Positions 26,754 to 35,455 of a stretch of DNA of 64,000 nucleotides are shown one piece after another. A model generated the notes under the pieces. It saw nothing but the letters and a program-made list of their open reading frames with translations. It had not been told where the DNA came from and searched no databases. Numbering within the stretch: the first letter of the stretch is position 1; every line of letters starts with the position of its first letter. The position numbers and the translations under genes were made by a program. The stretch comes from Cyclobacteriaceae bacterium (lineage in GTDB: Bacteria; Bacteroidota; Bacteroidia; Cytophagales; Cyclobacteriaceae): the NCBI GenBank assembly GCA_023151255.1, contig JAKLJG010000001.1:1-64000 (forward strand), in the 5' to 3' direction.

Positions 26754-28028
26754 ATGCGCAGGCAGGAAGATATATCCGGAAAAATGGATTGGCTCACCGT
26801 GCTCATTTACCTGGTGATGGTGTTGCTGGGCTGGCTCAATATCTATGCTGCAGTATATGATGAAACCGTACATCCCAGCATTTTTGATTTGTCGCTCAAC
26901 AGTGGCCGGCAATTGATATTTATTGCCGTATCGGGTATCATCATTTTGGCAATCCTGGTGGTGGACATGCGGTTCTATGAGGCAGCTGCGTACCTTATTT
27001 ACGGTGTGGTCCTTTTTCTGATGGTGCTGGTGCTGGTGGTGGGCAAAGAGGTGGGCGGCAATAAGGCGTGGCTCGGATTTGGTTCGTTTGGCGGCCAGCC
27101 CTCGGAGTTCGCCAAATTTGCTACAGCCCTGGTGGTAGCTAAATTTATCGGTTCCATCGGGTTTCGCATGGATAACTTTCGTAACCAGGTTATTCTTTTT
27201 GCCATGGTCGGAATTCCGATGGTGGTCATCCTCGCTCAGAAAGACACCGGCACCGCGCTGGTGTTTACCGCTTTTGTTTTGGTTTTCTTCCGCGAGGGGA
27301 TGTCGCCTTTCCTGATGATTGTTGGTATTGCTTCGGCTTTTATTTTTATTCTTACGCTGTTGGTCGAAAATGAACTTTACTTATACGGAGGCATTGGTGT
27401 TATTCTGATTATTTCCATCCTGGCTGGGAAGAAAAAAATTAAACGCATAGCCCTGCTCACCCTGGGTGCGCTGGCTGTGGCGGGGGTCATTCAAAGTGTC
27501 GATTATGTAATTACCGATGTGCTTAAACCACACCAACAAAATCGTATTCGCGCGCTAATTAATCCTGATGCCGACCCCTTGGGCTATGGCTGGAATGTTA
27601 CGCAATCAAAAATTGCCATTGGCAGTGGCGGATTTTCAGGAAAAGGTTTTCTTGAAGGCACACAAACCAAGTTTGATTTTGTGCCCGAGCAGAGCACCGA
27701 CTTTATTTTTTGCACCATTGGCGAAGAACACGGCTGGCTGGGCAGCCTGGTGGTGATAGGGTTATTTGTTACGCTGCTGTTGCGTGTTGTTTACCTGGCC
27801 GAGCGGCAGAAAAACCGGTTTGCCCGGGTGTATGGTTACAGCGTGGCCAGCATTTTCTTTTTTCACTTTGCTATTAATATCGGTATGACTATCGGCTTGT
27901 TTCCGGTTATCGGCATACCGTTGCCCTTCTTCAGCTACGGAGGTTCCGCACTTTGGGGCTTTACCATATTGCTGTTTACCCTGCTCAAGTTGGATGCCCA
28001 CCGCGGCCAGGTGCTGCAACGGCTGTAA
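26754..28028 (+). CDS. rodA: SEDS glycosyltransferase RodA
   Basis: Polytopic membrane peptidoglycan polymerase of the elongasome. About ten or eleven helices are present. SEDS signatures include GGNKAWLGFGSFGGQPSEFAK, LAQKDTGTALVF, PEQSTDFIFCTIGEEHG and PLPFFSYGGSALWG. The length of 424 aa is slightly above E. coli RodA, with an extra loop before residue 230 as in other Bacteroidota. It is the last gene of the rod operon. Only two bases separate its stop from the convergent small exported protein gene. Confidence 0.95.
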   Translation: MRRQEDISGKMDWLTVLIYLVMVLLGWLNIYAAVYDETVHPSIFDLSLNSGRQLIFIAVSGIIILAILVVDMRFYEAAAYLIYGVVLFLMVLVLVVGKEVGGNKAWLGFGSFGGQPSEFAKFATALVVAKFIGSIGFRMDNFRNQVILFAMVGIPMVVILAQKDTGTALVFTAFVLVFFREGMSPFLMIVGIASAFIFILTLLVENELYLYGGIGVILIISILAGKKKIKRIALLTLGALAVAGVIQSVDYVITDVLKPHQQNRIRALINPDADPLGYGWNVTQSKIAIGSGGFSGKGFLEGTQTKFDFVPEQSTDFIFCTIGEEHGWLGSLVVIGLFVTLLLRVVYLAERQKNRFARVYGYSVASIFFFHFAINIGMTIGLFPVIGIPLPFFSYGGSALWGFTILLFTLLKLDAHRGQVLQRL

Positions 28029-28030
28029 GC

Positions 28031-28489
28031 CTACTCGTTTAACTGGATGATTTGCCTCGCCAGCTTAGGAAGTTCCTTTGTTGATTGAGGTTCGTAAGGC
28101 ATCGAAAGGGTAACAACTACCGATTGATTGTTTACTCTTCCGTGAGCAATAAAGATACAGGACTGCTCGGAGGATGTTCTGGTCGTTAACTTAAATCCTG
28201 TTGATTTAGTATTCAGGAGCCTACATTGGATTTCAGTTTTCTTGTAACGTTTTTCTTGTTGGCGCTTAAGCAGAAGATCCTGTGCAATATAATCGTGTGT
28301 GTTCTCATCAACATGAAGCCAGCTTAAATCATAGCCTGCACACTTCAGGTAAGTTGGCGATTGTGGTGAGCAATCACCGGGCACATCGAATTTTTTCCCG
28401 CAAATTATTACTGAGGTAATCCTGCTGAAATAGGCTACCAGAAGGAACGCGATAAAAACGCCAAGAAAGAAAATAGTACGAAAGGTCAT
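28031..28489 (-). CDS. Small membrane-anchored protein, unknown family
   Basis: 152-residue protein with one N-terminal hydrophobic segment (about residues 4-21) and a soluble remainder holding five cysteines (CGKKF, GDCSP, LKCAG, IQCRL, QSCIF), suggesting an exported, possibly disulfide-bonded domain. I do not recognise the family. It is convergent with rodA and follows hmgA on the minus strand after 47 nt containing the palindrome cctgccggcagg. A reading frame this long with a plausible anchor is probably a real gene. Confidence 0.6.
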   Translation of the reverse strand: MTFRTIFFLGVFIAFLLVAYFSRITSVIICGKKFDVPGDCSPQSPTYLKCAGYDLSWLHVDENTHDYIAQDLLLKRQQEKRYKKTEIQCRLLNTKSTGFKLTTRTSSEQSCIFIAHGRVNNQSVVVTLSMPYEPQSTKELPKLARQIIQLNE

Positions 28490-28509
28490 GACGATACTTT
28501 ACACTTGAT

Positions 28510-28521
28510 CCTGCCGGCAGG
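28510..28521. repeat. 12-bp perfect palindrome cctgccggcagg
   Basis: Perfect G/C-rich palindrome in the 47-nt spacer between hmgA and the small exported protein gene. It may help end the hmgA transcript, but no T tract follows on either strand. Confidence 0.3.
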
Positions 28522-28536
28522 CGGCTGGTAATCTGC

Positions 28537-29736
28537 TTAAGGCGTGTTTACCTCATTAAACCCGTCATTTGGATTCACGTCTGTCCAGCTCATTGGATAG
28601 TTCTTATCAAGAAATTCCAATGCATCGGTGGTGAGGTATAACGGTTTAAAGGTATCGATCATTACAGCCAGTTCATGAGTTTCTTTAGCGCCAATACTTT
28701 TTTCCACCGTGCCGGGGTGCGGGCCGTGCGGCAATCCGCCAGGGTGCAACGTGAAGGATCCGCGCTCAATACCCCTGCGGCTCATAAAATTTCCTTCGGC
28801 ATAATACAATACTTCATCGCTGTCGATGTTGCTGTGGTTGTAAGGCGCGGGGATGGCCAGCGGGTGGTAATCGAACAGCCGCGGAACGAATGAACAGATC
28901 ACAAAATTGTGTGCCTGGAAGGTTTGATGTATTGGCGGAGGCATGTGAATGCGACCGGTAATCGGTTCAAAGTCGTGGATGGAGAAGGCGTACGGCCACA
29001 GGAAGCCGTCCCAGCCCACCAAATCCAGCGGACTGTAATCGTACACGTAGTGATGCAGGTAGCCCTGCTTTTTAATTTTCATCAGGAACTCACCCTTGCT
29101 GGTGTCAGTGATCAGTTCGTGCGGAGGCCGGATATCGCGCTCGCAGTAGGGCGAATGTTCCAGCAACTGGCCCAGGTCATTGCGATAGCGCTTAACTGTT
29201 TCAATCGGAGAGGCCGCTTCAACAATGAGCAGGCGCAGCGGGCCCTGTTCTTCAAACTCGAACTTATAAATTACCGTGCGGGGAATAACAACATAATCGC
29301 CCTGCCGGATTTCCAGTTTACCGAATTGCGAAATGAGCACGCCTTTGCCATCATGGATAAAAATCACTTCATCGCCTTCGGCATTTTTGTAGAAATAGTC
29401 CATTTTCCTTTTTCTCGGAGAGCAGATGGCAATGGAACAATCGGCATTCTTCAAAAGCACTTTGCGCGCATCCAGGTAATCTTCCCCGGTTGTGCCCACT
29501 TTCGATGTATTGAGGTGGGTCTGGCGGAGTCCGTAATCATCAACGATTTTCGGCCCGTATTTTACAGGGTCTTTCAGTTGCTTGATGCGGGTAGGCGGGT
29601 TGATATGGTACAGGTTGGAGTAAATACCGGAGAAGCCCTCGGAACTGACCAACTCTTCTTTGTATAAACTTCCATCGGGCTGGCGAAATTGGGTATGGCG
29701 CTTGGGCGGGATGTTTCCCAGTTTGTGATAATACAT
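28537..29736 (-). CDS. hmgA: Homogentisate 1,2-dioxygenase
   Basis: Fe(II) ring-cleaving dioxygenase of phenylalanine/tyrosine breakdown, converting homogentisate to maleylacetoacetate. The cupin-like C-terminal region contains the iron-ligand block HPGGLPHGPHPGTVEKSIG followed by ETHELAVMID. The N terminus MYYHKLGNIPPKRHTQFRQ matches the Bacteroidota form of the family, shorter (399 aa) than the human enzyme. No other tyrosine-catabolism genes lie next to it. Confidence 0.9.
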   Translation of the reverse strand: MYYHKLGNIPPKRHTQFRQPDGSLYKEELVSSEGFSGIYSNLYHINPPTRIKQLKDPVKYGPKIVDDYGLRQTHLNTSKVGTTGEDYLDARKVLLKNADCSIAICSPRKRKMDYFYKNAEGDEVIFIHDGKGVLISQFGKLEIRQGDYVVIPRTVIYKFEFEEQGPLRLLIVEAASPIETVKRYRNDLGQLLEHSPYCERDIRPPHELITDTSKGEFLMKIKKQGYLHHYVYDYSPLDLVGWDGFLWPYAFSIHDFEPITGRIHMPPPIHQTFQAHNFVICSFVPRLFDYHPLAIPAPYNHSNIDSDEVLYYAEGNFMSRRGIERGSFTLHPGGLPHGPHPGTVEKSIGAKETHELAVMIDTFKPLYLTTDALEFLDKNYPMSWTDVNPNDGFNEVNTP

Positions 29737-29805
29737 AACACGGTAATTTAGTGAGGTTAAGTTACTAAAAATTTAACCTGGCCTTCGCTTGTTATAAATG
29801 AGCCT

Positions 29806-31434
29806 TTACATGGCTGACCGATCCAACTCAGGAATGCGGTCGAACAGTTTTAAAGCCTGTAAAAATATTTCGTTGGTTTCATTCAGAATGGGGTAGAGAC
29901 CCTTGTTGTTCCAGATTTTGCGGGCAATCTGGGCTTTTACATGAATCTGGAAAAGTTTCTTTTTGGCGTTCAGTTCGTTCAGGTCGGGCTTTACTTTATT
30001 GCGCTGGCCCACTTTTACCAGGTCGTTCAGCATCGGGTCGGTCACAACAAATTTTGTTAAGAAATGCTCGAATCCCTTTTTCTCCAACTCGGCCTTGTTT
30101 TTCTCGGCATAGGTGAATGTGTACTCCTGCAAGGAGGTGGAAGTGTACAGTTCATTCAAGTAATGGCTGTTCAGTGTGGTATCTAAGGGTACAAAGTAAT
30201 CAGGCATAATGCCACCACCACCGTAAACGGTGCGGCCGTTGGCTGTGGTGTACTTCAGCGAATCGTTGAACTTGATGCTGTCGGCATGGAAGAATTCACC
30301 TTTTTTATACCGTTCCATTATATCGAGCGCATACTCATCTTCATCGGTATAGGGTTTTTGAATGCTGCGCCCGCTGGGCGTGTAATAACGCGAAATTGTC
30401 AGGCGCAGTTCAGAGCCATCACTTAAATCAAACGGATGTTGAACCAACCCTTTACCGAATGTTCTCCGGCCTACAATCAGAGCCCGATCATTATCCTGTA
30501 AGGCTCCGGCCAGAATTTCGGAGGCCGATGCGCTGCCTTCATTCACCAGGATGATCAGCGCTCCTTCTTCGAAGATGCCCCGCTTGGTTGAGGTGGCATT
30601 GGTGTTAAGCCGCTTGTCTTTGCCGTTGGTATAAACAATCTTCTTGCCTTCTTTCAGAAAATCATCAGCCATATCAATGGCCACATTCATGTAGCCACCC
30701 GGGTTACCCTGCAGGTCGAGCACCAGTTTCTTCATGCCGGCCTGCTGCAATTCGCTGAATGCTTTAGTGAATTCTTCGTAGGTAGTGGCCGCGAAACGGC
30801 TTATTTTAATGTAGCCGGTTTCGGGGTCAACCATGTAGGCCACATCTACCGAATATTGTGGGATCTTATCGCGTATGATGGTAAACGTAAGTGGTTCGGT
30901 TACCCCACTGCGTTTAATGGTTACTTTCACTTCGGTACCCCGCGGGCCCTTCAACAATTTCATTACATCGGCATTGGTAATGCCGATGCCGGCCACATTT
31001 TTCTGGTCCACTTCAATAATTTTATCGCCCGACCGGATACCCAGTGCTTCCGATGGGCCCCCGCTTAGCGGAGCAACTACCACGATGGTATCCTGAAAGA
31101 CATTGAATTCAATGCCGATGCCGTCAAAGTTTCCGCGAAGGTCTTCGTTGGCGGCTATCCGGTCGGATGCCGAAATAAAAGCCGAATGCGGGTCGAGTTT
31201 AGTGAGCAAGTGCTTGATGGATTCATCCACCAGCTTGTCGGTTTTGATGTCATCCACGTATTTATCCTGGATGTAGGTAAGCACCTCGCGGAGTTTCTGT
31301 ACATCCTTGCCCACATCGCCCGAAGGCTTACGGTAGCCAAAACTGGCGCCCAGAAAAATGCCGGCCGCCAGGCCAAAGAATAGAACAAACGGTAATCGGA
31401 TTTGATTGGGGGTGTTCTGAATGTTCTCGCTCAT
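29806..31434 (-). CDS. S41 C-terminal processing peptidase (CtpA/Prc type)
   Basis: Periplasmic or membrane-tethered serine protease. An N-terminal helix (about residues 14-30) anchors it; a PDZ domain (about 85-170) contains VVVAPLSGGPSEALGIRSGDKI; and the S41 core carries the catalytic serine in NEGSASASEILAGAL and lysine in FGKGLVQ. The C-terminal 150 residues form a helical extension common in Bacteroidota members. Length 542 aa. Substrates are unknown; family members trim envelope proteins or control hydrolase stability. Confidence 0.92.
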   Translation of the reverse strand: MSENIQNTPNQIRLPFVLFFGLAAGIFLGASFGYRKPSGDVGKDVQKLREVLTYIQDKYVDDIKTDKLVDESIKHLLTKLDPHSAFISASDRIAANEDLRGNFDGIGIEFNVFQDTIVVVAPLSGGPSEALGIRSGDKIIEVDQKNVAGIGITNADVMKLLKGPRGTEVKVTIKRSGVTEPLTFTIIRDKIPQYSVDVAYMVDPETGYIKISRFAATTYEEFTKAFSELQQAGMKKLVLDLQGNPGGYMNVAIDMADDFLKEGKKIVYTNGKDKRLNTNATSTKRGIFEEGALIILVNEGSASASEILAGALQDNDRALIVGRRTFGKGLVQHPFDLSDGSELRLTISRYYTPSGRSIQKPYTDEDEYALDIMERYKKGEFFHADSIKFNDSLKYTTANGRTVYGGGGIMPDYFVPLDTTLNSHYLNELYTSTSLQEYTFTYAEKNKAELEKKGFEHFLTKFVVTDPMLNDLVKVGQRNKVKPDLNELNAKKKLFQIHVKAQIARKIWNNKGLYPILNETNEIFLQALKLFDRIPELDRSAM

Positions 31435-31549
31435 AAAAATTTTACGATCATATCGGTAAACGACTTACAGGCCAAATAGTTTGCCTGTGCGCAAAAATGG
31501 TAAAAATCAATTGAACCGTATGGCATGTGCCTTTTTAACGGTGAATATC

Positions 31550-31557
31550 TATATTTG
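31550..31557 (+). promoter_or_regulatory. Candidate -7 element for hemerythrin-like gene
   Basis: TATATTTG fits TAnnTTTG and ends only 7 nt before the ATG at 31565, predicting an almost leaderless mRNA. It also argues against the TTG start at 31481 given by the ORF track. Confidence 0.35.
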
Positions 31558-31564
31558 GAGGCGC

Positions 31565-32320
31565 ATGAGTACATCGGCATTATCGTTAAAACGAATTTCA
31601 CAGTTGGTGGAGGAAAATTATGTACATGCGTATGTGCTGTACTATTTCGGCATCCGGTTCGATGACTACCCGGAGCATACGTTGGAGAACGTATGCGCAG
31701 AAAGGGGTTTGAACCTGAAACAAGTGGTAAAAGAGTTGGAAAGCCCCGGATTACTTCGCGAAGAACAAGTACCCCTGGTTACATACCCTGTCGATTTAAT
31801 TATCGAATACCTGAAGCACGCGCATTTTATGTTCATTAAACATAAATTGCCCTACATTGCCAGGCTGGTAAACGATTTTAAGGCCGAGCATGATGACTAC
31901 CGCTTGGTAGAACGCGATTTAAAAGTGGTGTTCCCTCTTTTTGTTGAAGATTTTATTCATCACATCTACGAAGAAGAGGATACCCTCTTCCGGTATATTC
32001 TTGCATTGGATCGCGCTTCAAAAGGAAAATATATCCCCACTCGCCTGTACTACCTTATCGAAAAGCATTCCGTGCAGAAGTTTGCCATAGAGCATGAAGT
32101 GCACGATGACGAAATGGAGGGTATCCGCAGAATAACCAGCGATTACACGTTGCCTCCCCTTGCCCCCCTGCACGTAAAGGTTATTTACAACGAGTTAAAG
32201 GAATTTGAGAAGAGCCTGATTACCCACGCGCGCATTGAGAATGACATTCTCTTTCCTAAAGCGATGGCCCTTGAAGCCAAAGTGAAGCAGCAGTTCTTCG
32301 ACAGCATTCGCTTTAACTGA
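31565..32320 (+). CDS. Hemerythrin/RIC-like di-iron protein
   Basis: 251-residue protein with the spaced His/Glu pattern of YtfE/RIC-type hemerythrins: HAHFMFIKHKLPYI, HHIYEEEDTLF, FAIEHEVHDDEM and HARIENDILFPKA. Such proteins bind a non-haem di-iron centre and are linked to repair of iron-sulfur clusters after nitrosative or oxidative stress. The N-terminal domain with YFGIRFDDYPEHTLENVCAERGLN resembles the ScdA/DUF542 region that normally has a C-P motif; here only one cysteine (VCAERG) is seen. ATG at 31565 is chosen over the upstream TTG. The stop overlaps the ruvX start by one base. Confidence 0.8.
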   Translation: MSTSALSLKRISQLVEENYVHAYVLYYFGIRFDDYPEHTLENVCAERGLNLKQVVKELESPGLLREEQVPLVTYPVDLIIEYLKHAHFMFIKHKLPYIARLVNDFKAEHDDYRLVERDLKVVFPLFVEDFIHHIYEEEDTLFRYILALDRASKGKYIPTRLYYLIEKHSVQKFAIEHEVHDDEMEGIRRITSDYTLPPLAPLHVKVIYNELKEFEKSLITHARIENDILFPKAMALEAKVKQQFFDSIRFN

Positions 32321-32733
32321 TGGGCAGAATCCTGGCCATTGACTACGGACTAAAACGCACTGGCCTGGCGGTTACCGATCCGTTGCGGATAATTGCTACT
32401 GCGTTGGAAACAGTTGCTACGGCCAATCTGCTTACCTACCTGAAAGCCTATTGTGATAAAGAGCCGGTAGATGCCTTTGTTATCGGCATGCCCAAAACAC
32501 TCAGCAACCAGGATTCGGCCACCGCGCCAGAGGTTAGGAGGTTTATTCAAACACTTCGTACAGAGTTTCCCGTTATCCCAATACATCAGGTGGACGAACG
32601 CTTCACCAGTTCAATGGCTCAACGGGCCATGATTGAAGGCGGGATGAAAAAGAAAGACAGACGGGTTAAAGGAAACGTAGATAAGATCAGCGCAGTGTTG
32701 ATGTTGCAGGCGTTCATGAATTCAACCCGCTAA
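32320..32733 (+). CDS. ruvX: Putative pre-16S rRNA nuclease/Holliday junction resolvase YqgF
   Basis: 137-residue RNase H-fold nuclease. The catalytic aspartate lies in ILAIDYGLKRTGLAV, the second acidic site in the VIGMPKTLSN region, and VDERFTSSMAQ is the conserved C-terminal block. The E. coli protein matures the 5' end of 16S rRNA; a resolvase role has also been proposed. Translationally coupled to the hemerythrin-like gene. Confidence 0.92.
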   Translation: MGRILAIDYGLKRTGLAVTDPLRIIATALETVATANLLTYLKAYCDKEPVDAFVIGMPKTLSNQDSATAPEVRRFIQTLRTEFPVIPIHQVDERFTSSMAQRAMIEGGMKKKDRRVKGNVDKISAVLMLQAFMNSTR

Positions 32734-32763
32734 CAAGCGTACTACAACCGTTTCAATATTTCG

Positions 32764-32771
32764 TACTTTTG
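32764..32771 (+). promoter_or_regulatory. Candidate -7 element for def
   Basis: TACTTTTG fits TAnnTTTG and ends 21 nt before the def ATG, with a predicted leader near 15 nt. Confidence 0.45.
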
Positions 32772-32792
32772 CAGTCAGCTTAATAGTATGTA

Positions 32793-33362
32793 ATGATTCA
32801 CCCCATTGTTGTCTATGGCGACCCCGTACTGCGGCAGCGTGCGTGGGAGATAGAAAAAGGAGCCGACATTACCGAACTGGTTAACGATATGTTCGAAACC
32901 ATGCATGCGGCTAACGGCATCGGACTGGCCGCTCCCCAGATTGGAAAAAGTGTGCGCCTGTTTGTGGTTGACGGCACCACCCTTAACAAAGATGCCGAGG
33001 AAGCCGAACCGGGTATGGAGAATTTCAAAATGGCTTTTATAAACCCGGTGATGCTCGAAGAACTGGGTACCCCCTGGGAATTTGAAGAGGGTTGTTTGAG
33101 CATTCCGAACATCCGAGAAAGGATTTCGCGTAAGGACACCGTGCGTATTCGTTATTATGATGAAAACTGGAACCTGAAGGAGGAAGAATACGATGGCATG
33201 AAAGCCCGCATCATCCAGCACGAGTACGATCATATTGAAGGAAAATTATTCATCGACTACTTGTCGCCATTAAAGAAACGCCTGCTGAAAGGAAAACTGG
33301 GCGACATCAGCCGGGGTGAGGTGGATACGGAGTATCGCATTCTGGCACCACTAAAGAAGTAA
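32793..33362 (+). CDS. def: Peptide deformylase
   Basis: Metalloenzyme removing the formyl group from nascent proteins. All three motifs are present: GIGLAAPQIGK, EEGCLSIPN (metal-binding cysteine) and IQHEYDHIEGKLF (two metal-binding histidines and the catalytic glutamate). The length of 189 aa is normal, with a short insertion after motif 1 (DGTTLNKDAEEAEPGMEN) typical of the phylum. No fmt gene is adjacent; the aminotransferase gene follows after 10 nt. Confidence 0.96.
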   Translation: MIHPIVVYGDPVLRQRAWEIEKGADITELVNDMFETMHAANGIGLAAPQIGKSVRLFVVDGTTLNKDAEEAEPGMENFKMAFINPVMLEELGTPWEFEEGCLSIPNIRERISRKDTVRIRYYDENWNLKEEEYDGMKARIIQHEYDHIEGKLFIDYLSPLKKRLLKGKLGDISRGEVDTEYRILAPLKK

Positions 33363-33372
33363 TTCAGGTACG

Positions 33373-34515
33373 GTGAAACTTCAATCGCGCCTTCCCGATA
33401 CAGAAACCTCCATCTTCGCCATCATGTCGAAGTTGGCAGTCGAGCAGGGTGCCATTAATCTCTCGCAAGGCTTTCCTGATTTTGCGGTTGATCCGGTATT
33501 GATTGACCTAATTCACCGGTTTATGAAGGAGGGTTACAATCAGTATGCACCCATGCCCGGAATGCCTGCCCTGCGTGCTGTTGTGGCTGATGTGATTTCA
33601 AAAACCTACAACCGAACGATAAACGCTGAAACAGAAATTACCGTTACCGCAGGCGGAACACAGGCCTTGTTTGCCTCCATTGCCGCCTTCATCCACCCGG
33701 GCGATGAAGTACTTGTGTTTGACCCGGCCTATGACTCGTACAATCCGGCCATCCGCCTCAATGGCGGAGTGCCCGTGCACATCAATCTTACTTATCCTGA
33801 TTTTTCGATTGACTGGGATCTGGTAAAATCAAAAATTACCCCGCGCACCCGTCTGATTATGATTAACACCCCGCACAACCCCAGCGGTGCGGTGCTTTCA
33901 GCAGCGGATTTACGTACACTGGAAGCCTTAGCGGACGAATATGATTTGATCGTGTTAAGCGATGAGGTATATGAGCGCATTATATTTGATGGCCTCCGGC
34001 ACGAAAGCGTGTTGCATTACCCGAAATTGGCGGCACGCAGCGTGGCTGTGTTCTCGTTTGGCAAAACCTTTCATGCCACGGGCTGGAAGGTGGGCTACAC
34101 CGTTGCCCCTGAGGAACTTACACGCGAAATCCGCAAGGCCCACCAATTCATCACCTTTTCGGTAAACACACCCGTGCAACTGGCGCTTGCCGAATACATG
34201 AAAGAGCCGCAGCATTACCTGAACCTGGGAACATTTTACCAGGCCAAACGCGATTATTTCCTGGAAGGAATAAAAGGATCATCCTTTGAGCCCATCGCCT
34301 GCCATGGCTCATACTTTCAAACACTGTCGTACCGGTCGGTCTCTTCTTCCCCCGATCGGCAAATGGCCGAAGAACTAACGGTTAAACATAAGGTTGCTTC
34401 TATTCCGGTTTCTGTGTTTTATAACGACAAAACCGATAATGGCCTCCTGCGTTTTTGCTTCGCCAAGAATGAGCAAACGCTTGATAGGGCGATGGAAATC
34501 TTAAGAAAACTGTAA
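33373..34515 (+). CDS. PLP-dependent aminotransferase, methionine/glutamine transaminase type
   Basis: Fold-type I class I/II aminotransferase close to E. coli YbdL and kynurenine aminotransferase/glutamine transaminase K. Signatures are INLSQGFPDF, NQYAPMPGMPALR, TPHNPSGAVL, and the PLP lysine in SFGKTFHATGWKVGY. The start is GTG at 33373; this keeps the conserved N-terminal KLPDTETSIFAIMSKLA-like segment that an ATG start at codon 18 would lose. The next gene is an omega-amidase-like hydrolase, supporting a role in 2-oxoacid transamination using glutamine or methionine. Confidence 0.85.
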   Translation: MKLQSRLPDTETSIFAIMSKLAVEQGAINLSQGFPDFAVDPVLIDLIHRFMKEGYNQYAPMPGMPALRAVVADVISKTYNRTINAETEITVTAGGTQALFASIAAFIHPGDEVLVFDPAYDSYNPAIRLNGGVPVHINLTYPDFSIDWDLVKSKITPRTRLIMINTPHNPSGAVLSAADLRTLEALADEYDLIVLSDEVYERIIFDGLRHESVLHYPKLAARSVAVFSFGKTFHATGWKVGYTVAPEELTREIRKAHQFITFSVNTPVQLALAEYMKEPQHYLNLGTFYQAKRDYFLEGIKGSSFEPIACHGSYFQTLSYRSVSSSPDRQMAEELTVKHKVASIPVSVFYNDKTDNGLLRFCFAKNEQTLDRAMEILRKL

Positions 34516-34517
34516 TT

Positions 34518-34559
34518 TGATTGACGATTTTTCATTTCTGAGAATTTAATCATCAATCA
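34518..34559. repeat. Imperfect 12-bp inverted repeat between aminotransferase and amidase
   Basis: tgattgacgatt and aatcatcaatca pair with one mismatch; the right arm lies in a short tandem run of aatcatc units. It could be a weak terminator or mRNA-processing hairpin in the 72-nt spacer. Confidence 0.4.
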
Positions 34560-34587
34560 TCAATCATAAATCTTAAAACGCTTACCA

Positions 34588-35391
34588 TTGAACCAAAAAC
34601 TGAAGATCACGCTCATCCAGTCTAACCTCTACTGGGAAGAGGTTGCATCCAACCTTTCTATGTTTGAGGAAAAAATCTGGGCCATCGGGCAGGAGACCGA
34701 TGTAATTGTTCTGCCCGAAATGTTTTCAACGGGTTTTACGATGAATGCGGCAAAACTGGCTGAGCCCATGAACATGACCACCTTTAAATGGATGAGACAG
34801 ATGGCCGCCCAAACGCAGGCGCTGATGCTGGGCAGCTTTATTGTAAAAGAAAACAACAGTTACTACAACCGGCTGCTGTGGATGGAACCCAGCGGAAATT
34901 TCAAAACGTATGATAAACGCCACCTCTTTCGTATGGCCGATGAACATCAAACCTATTCAGCGGGTGATACGCGGTTAACGGCTGAGTGGAGGGGCTGGCG
35001 CATCTGCCCGCTGGTGTGCTACGATTTGCGCTTCCCGGTGTGGAGTCGAAACGGTTATGATAAAGCAGCTGGCCGCCTGGACTATGATGTACTGGTGTAC
35101 GTGGCCAACTGGCCTTCGGCAAGGGTGGAAGCATGGGATGCGCTGCTCAAGGCGCGCGCCATTGAAAACCTCTGTTACACGGTGGGCGTAAACCGCACAG
35201 GCGATGACGGTAACGGCATACCTTACAACGGGCACTCTGCCTCGTATTCGCCAAAAGGGGAGACATTGTTTTTTGAAACGGAGAAGGAGGTAATCAAAAC
35301 CATAGAACTCGATTTTGACATGCTACAATCCTACCGCGAAAAATTTCCGGCCTGGCGCGATGCGGATGAGTTTGAGGTGACAGAATTGTGA
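34588..35391 (+). CDS. Carbon-nitrogen hydrolase, omega-amidase (YafV/Nit2) type
   Basis: 267-residue nitrilase-superfamily amidase. The catalytic triad is seen as Glu in VLPEMFSTGF, Lys in YDKRHLFRM and Cys in LVCYDLRFPVW. Relatives hydrolyse alpha-ketoglutaramate and alpha-ketosuccinamate, the products of glutamine transaminases, which fits the gene just upstream. The start appears to be TTG at 34588; no ATG occurs before MFEEKIW at codon 24, which would remove the conserved first beta strand. The stop codon overlaps a 14-bp palindrome. Confidence 0.85.
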   Translation: MNQKLKITLIQSNLYWEEVASNLSMFEEKIWAIGQETDVIVLPEMFSTGFTMNAAKLAEPMNMTTFKWMRQMAAQTQALMLGSFIVKENNSYYNRLLWMEPSGNFKTYDKRHLFRMADEHQTYSAGDTRLTAEWRGWRICPLVCYDLRFPVWSRNGYDKAAGRLDYDVLVYVANWPSARVEAWDALLKARAIENLCYTVGVNRTGDDGNGIPYNGHSASYSPKGETLFFETEKEVIKTIELDFDMLQSYREKFPAWRDADEFEVTEL

Positions 35392-35403
35392 ACAGTACTG
35401 TTC
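35390..35403. promoter_or_regulatory. Perfect 14-bp palindrome GAACAGTACTGTTC
   Basis: A perfect dyad starting within the TGA of the amidase gene and about 50 nt upstream of the NTF2-like gene. Size and symmetry suit a dimeric repressor site (GAAC-N6-GTTC). No matching regulator gene is nearby, so the role is only suggested. Confidence 0.4.
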
Positions 35404-35455
35404 GCTTTTGTACAAGTAAGGAGGGGCCCGATCGAACAAAGAATTAATTCTATGG

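Noticed and set aside
28909-29667. 252-aa plus-strand ORF opposite hmgA
   Set aside because: Antisense shadow of a securely identified gene; the translation resembles no family.
34541-34566. Short aatcatc tandem run as a CRISPR-like or VNTR array
   Set aside because: Only about three 7-nt units without spacers; too short to count as an array.
35390-35403. LexA/SOS box interpretation of GAACAGTACTGTTC
   Set aside because: The Firmicutes-type box has a 4-nt centre and the E. coli type has CTGT-N8-ACAG; this dyad fits neither, so only a generic operator is proposed.
35418-35424. AAGGAGG, a perfect Shine-Dalgarno-like sequence
   Set aside because: It is about 27-31 nt from the next start codons (35452, 35456), too far to act, and no ORF begins at a proper distance.
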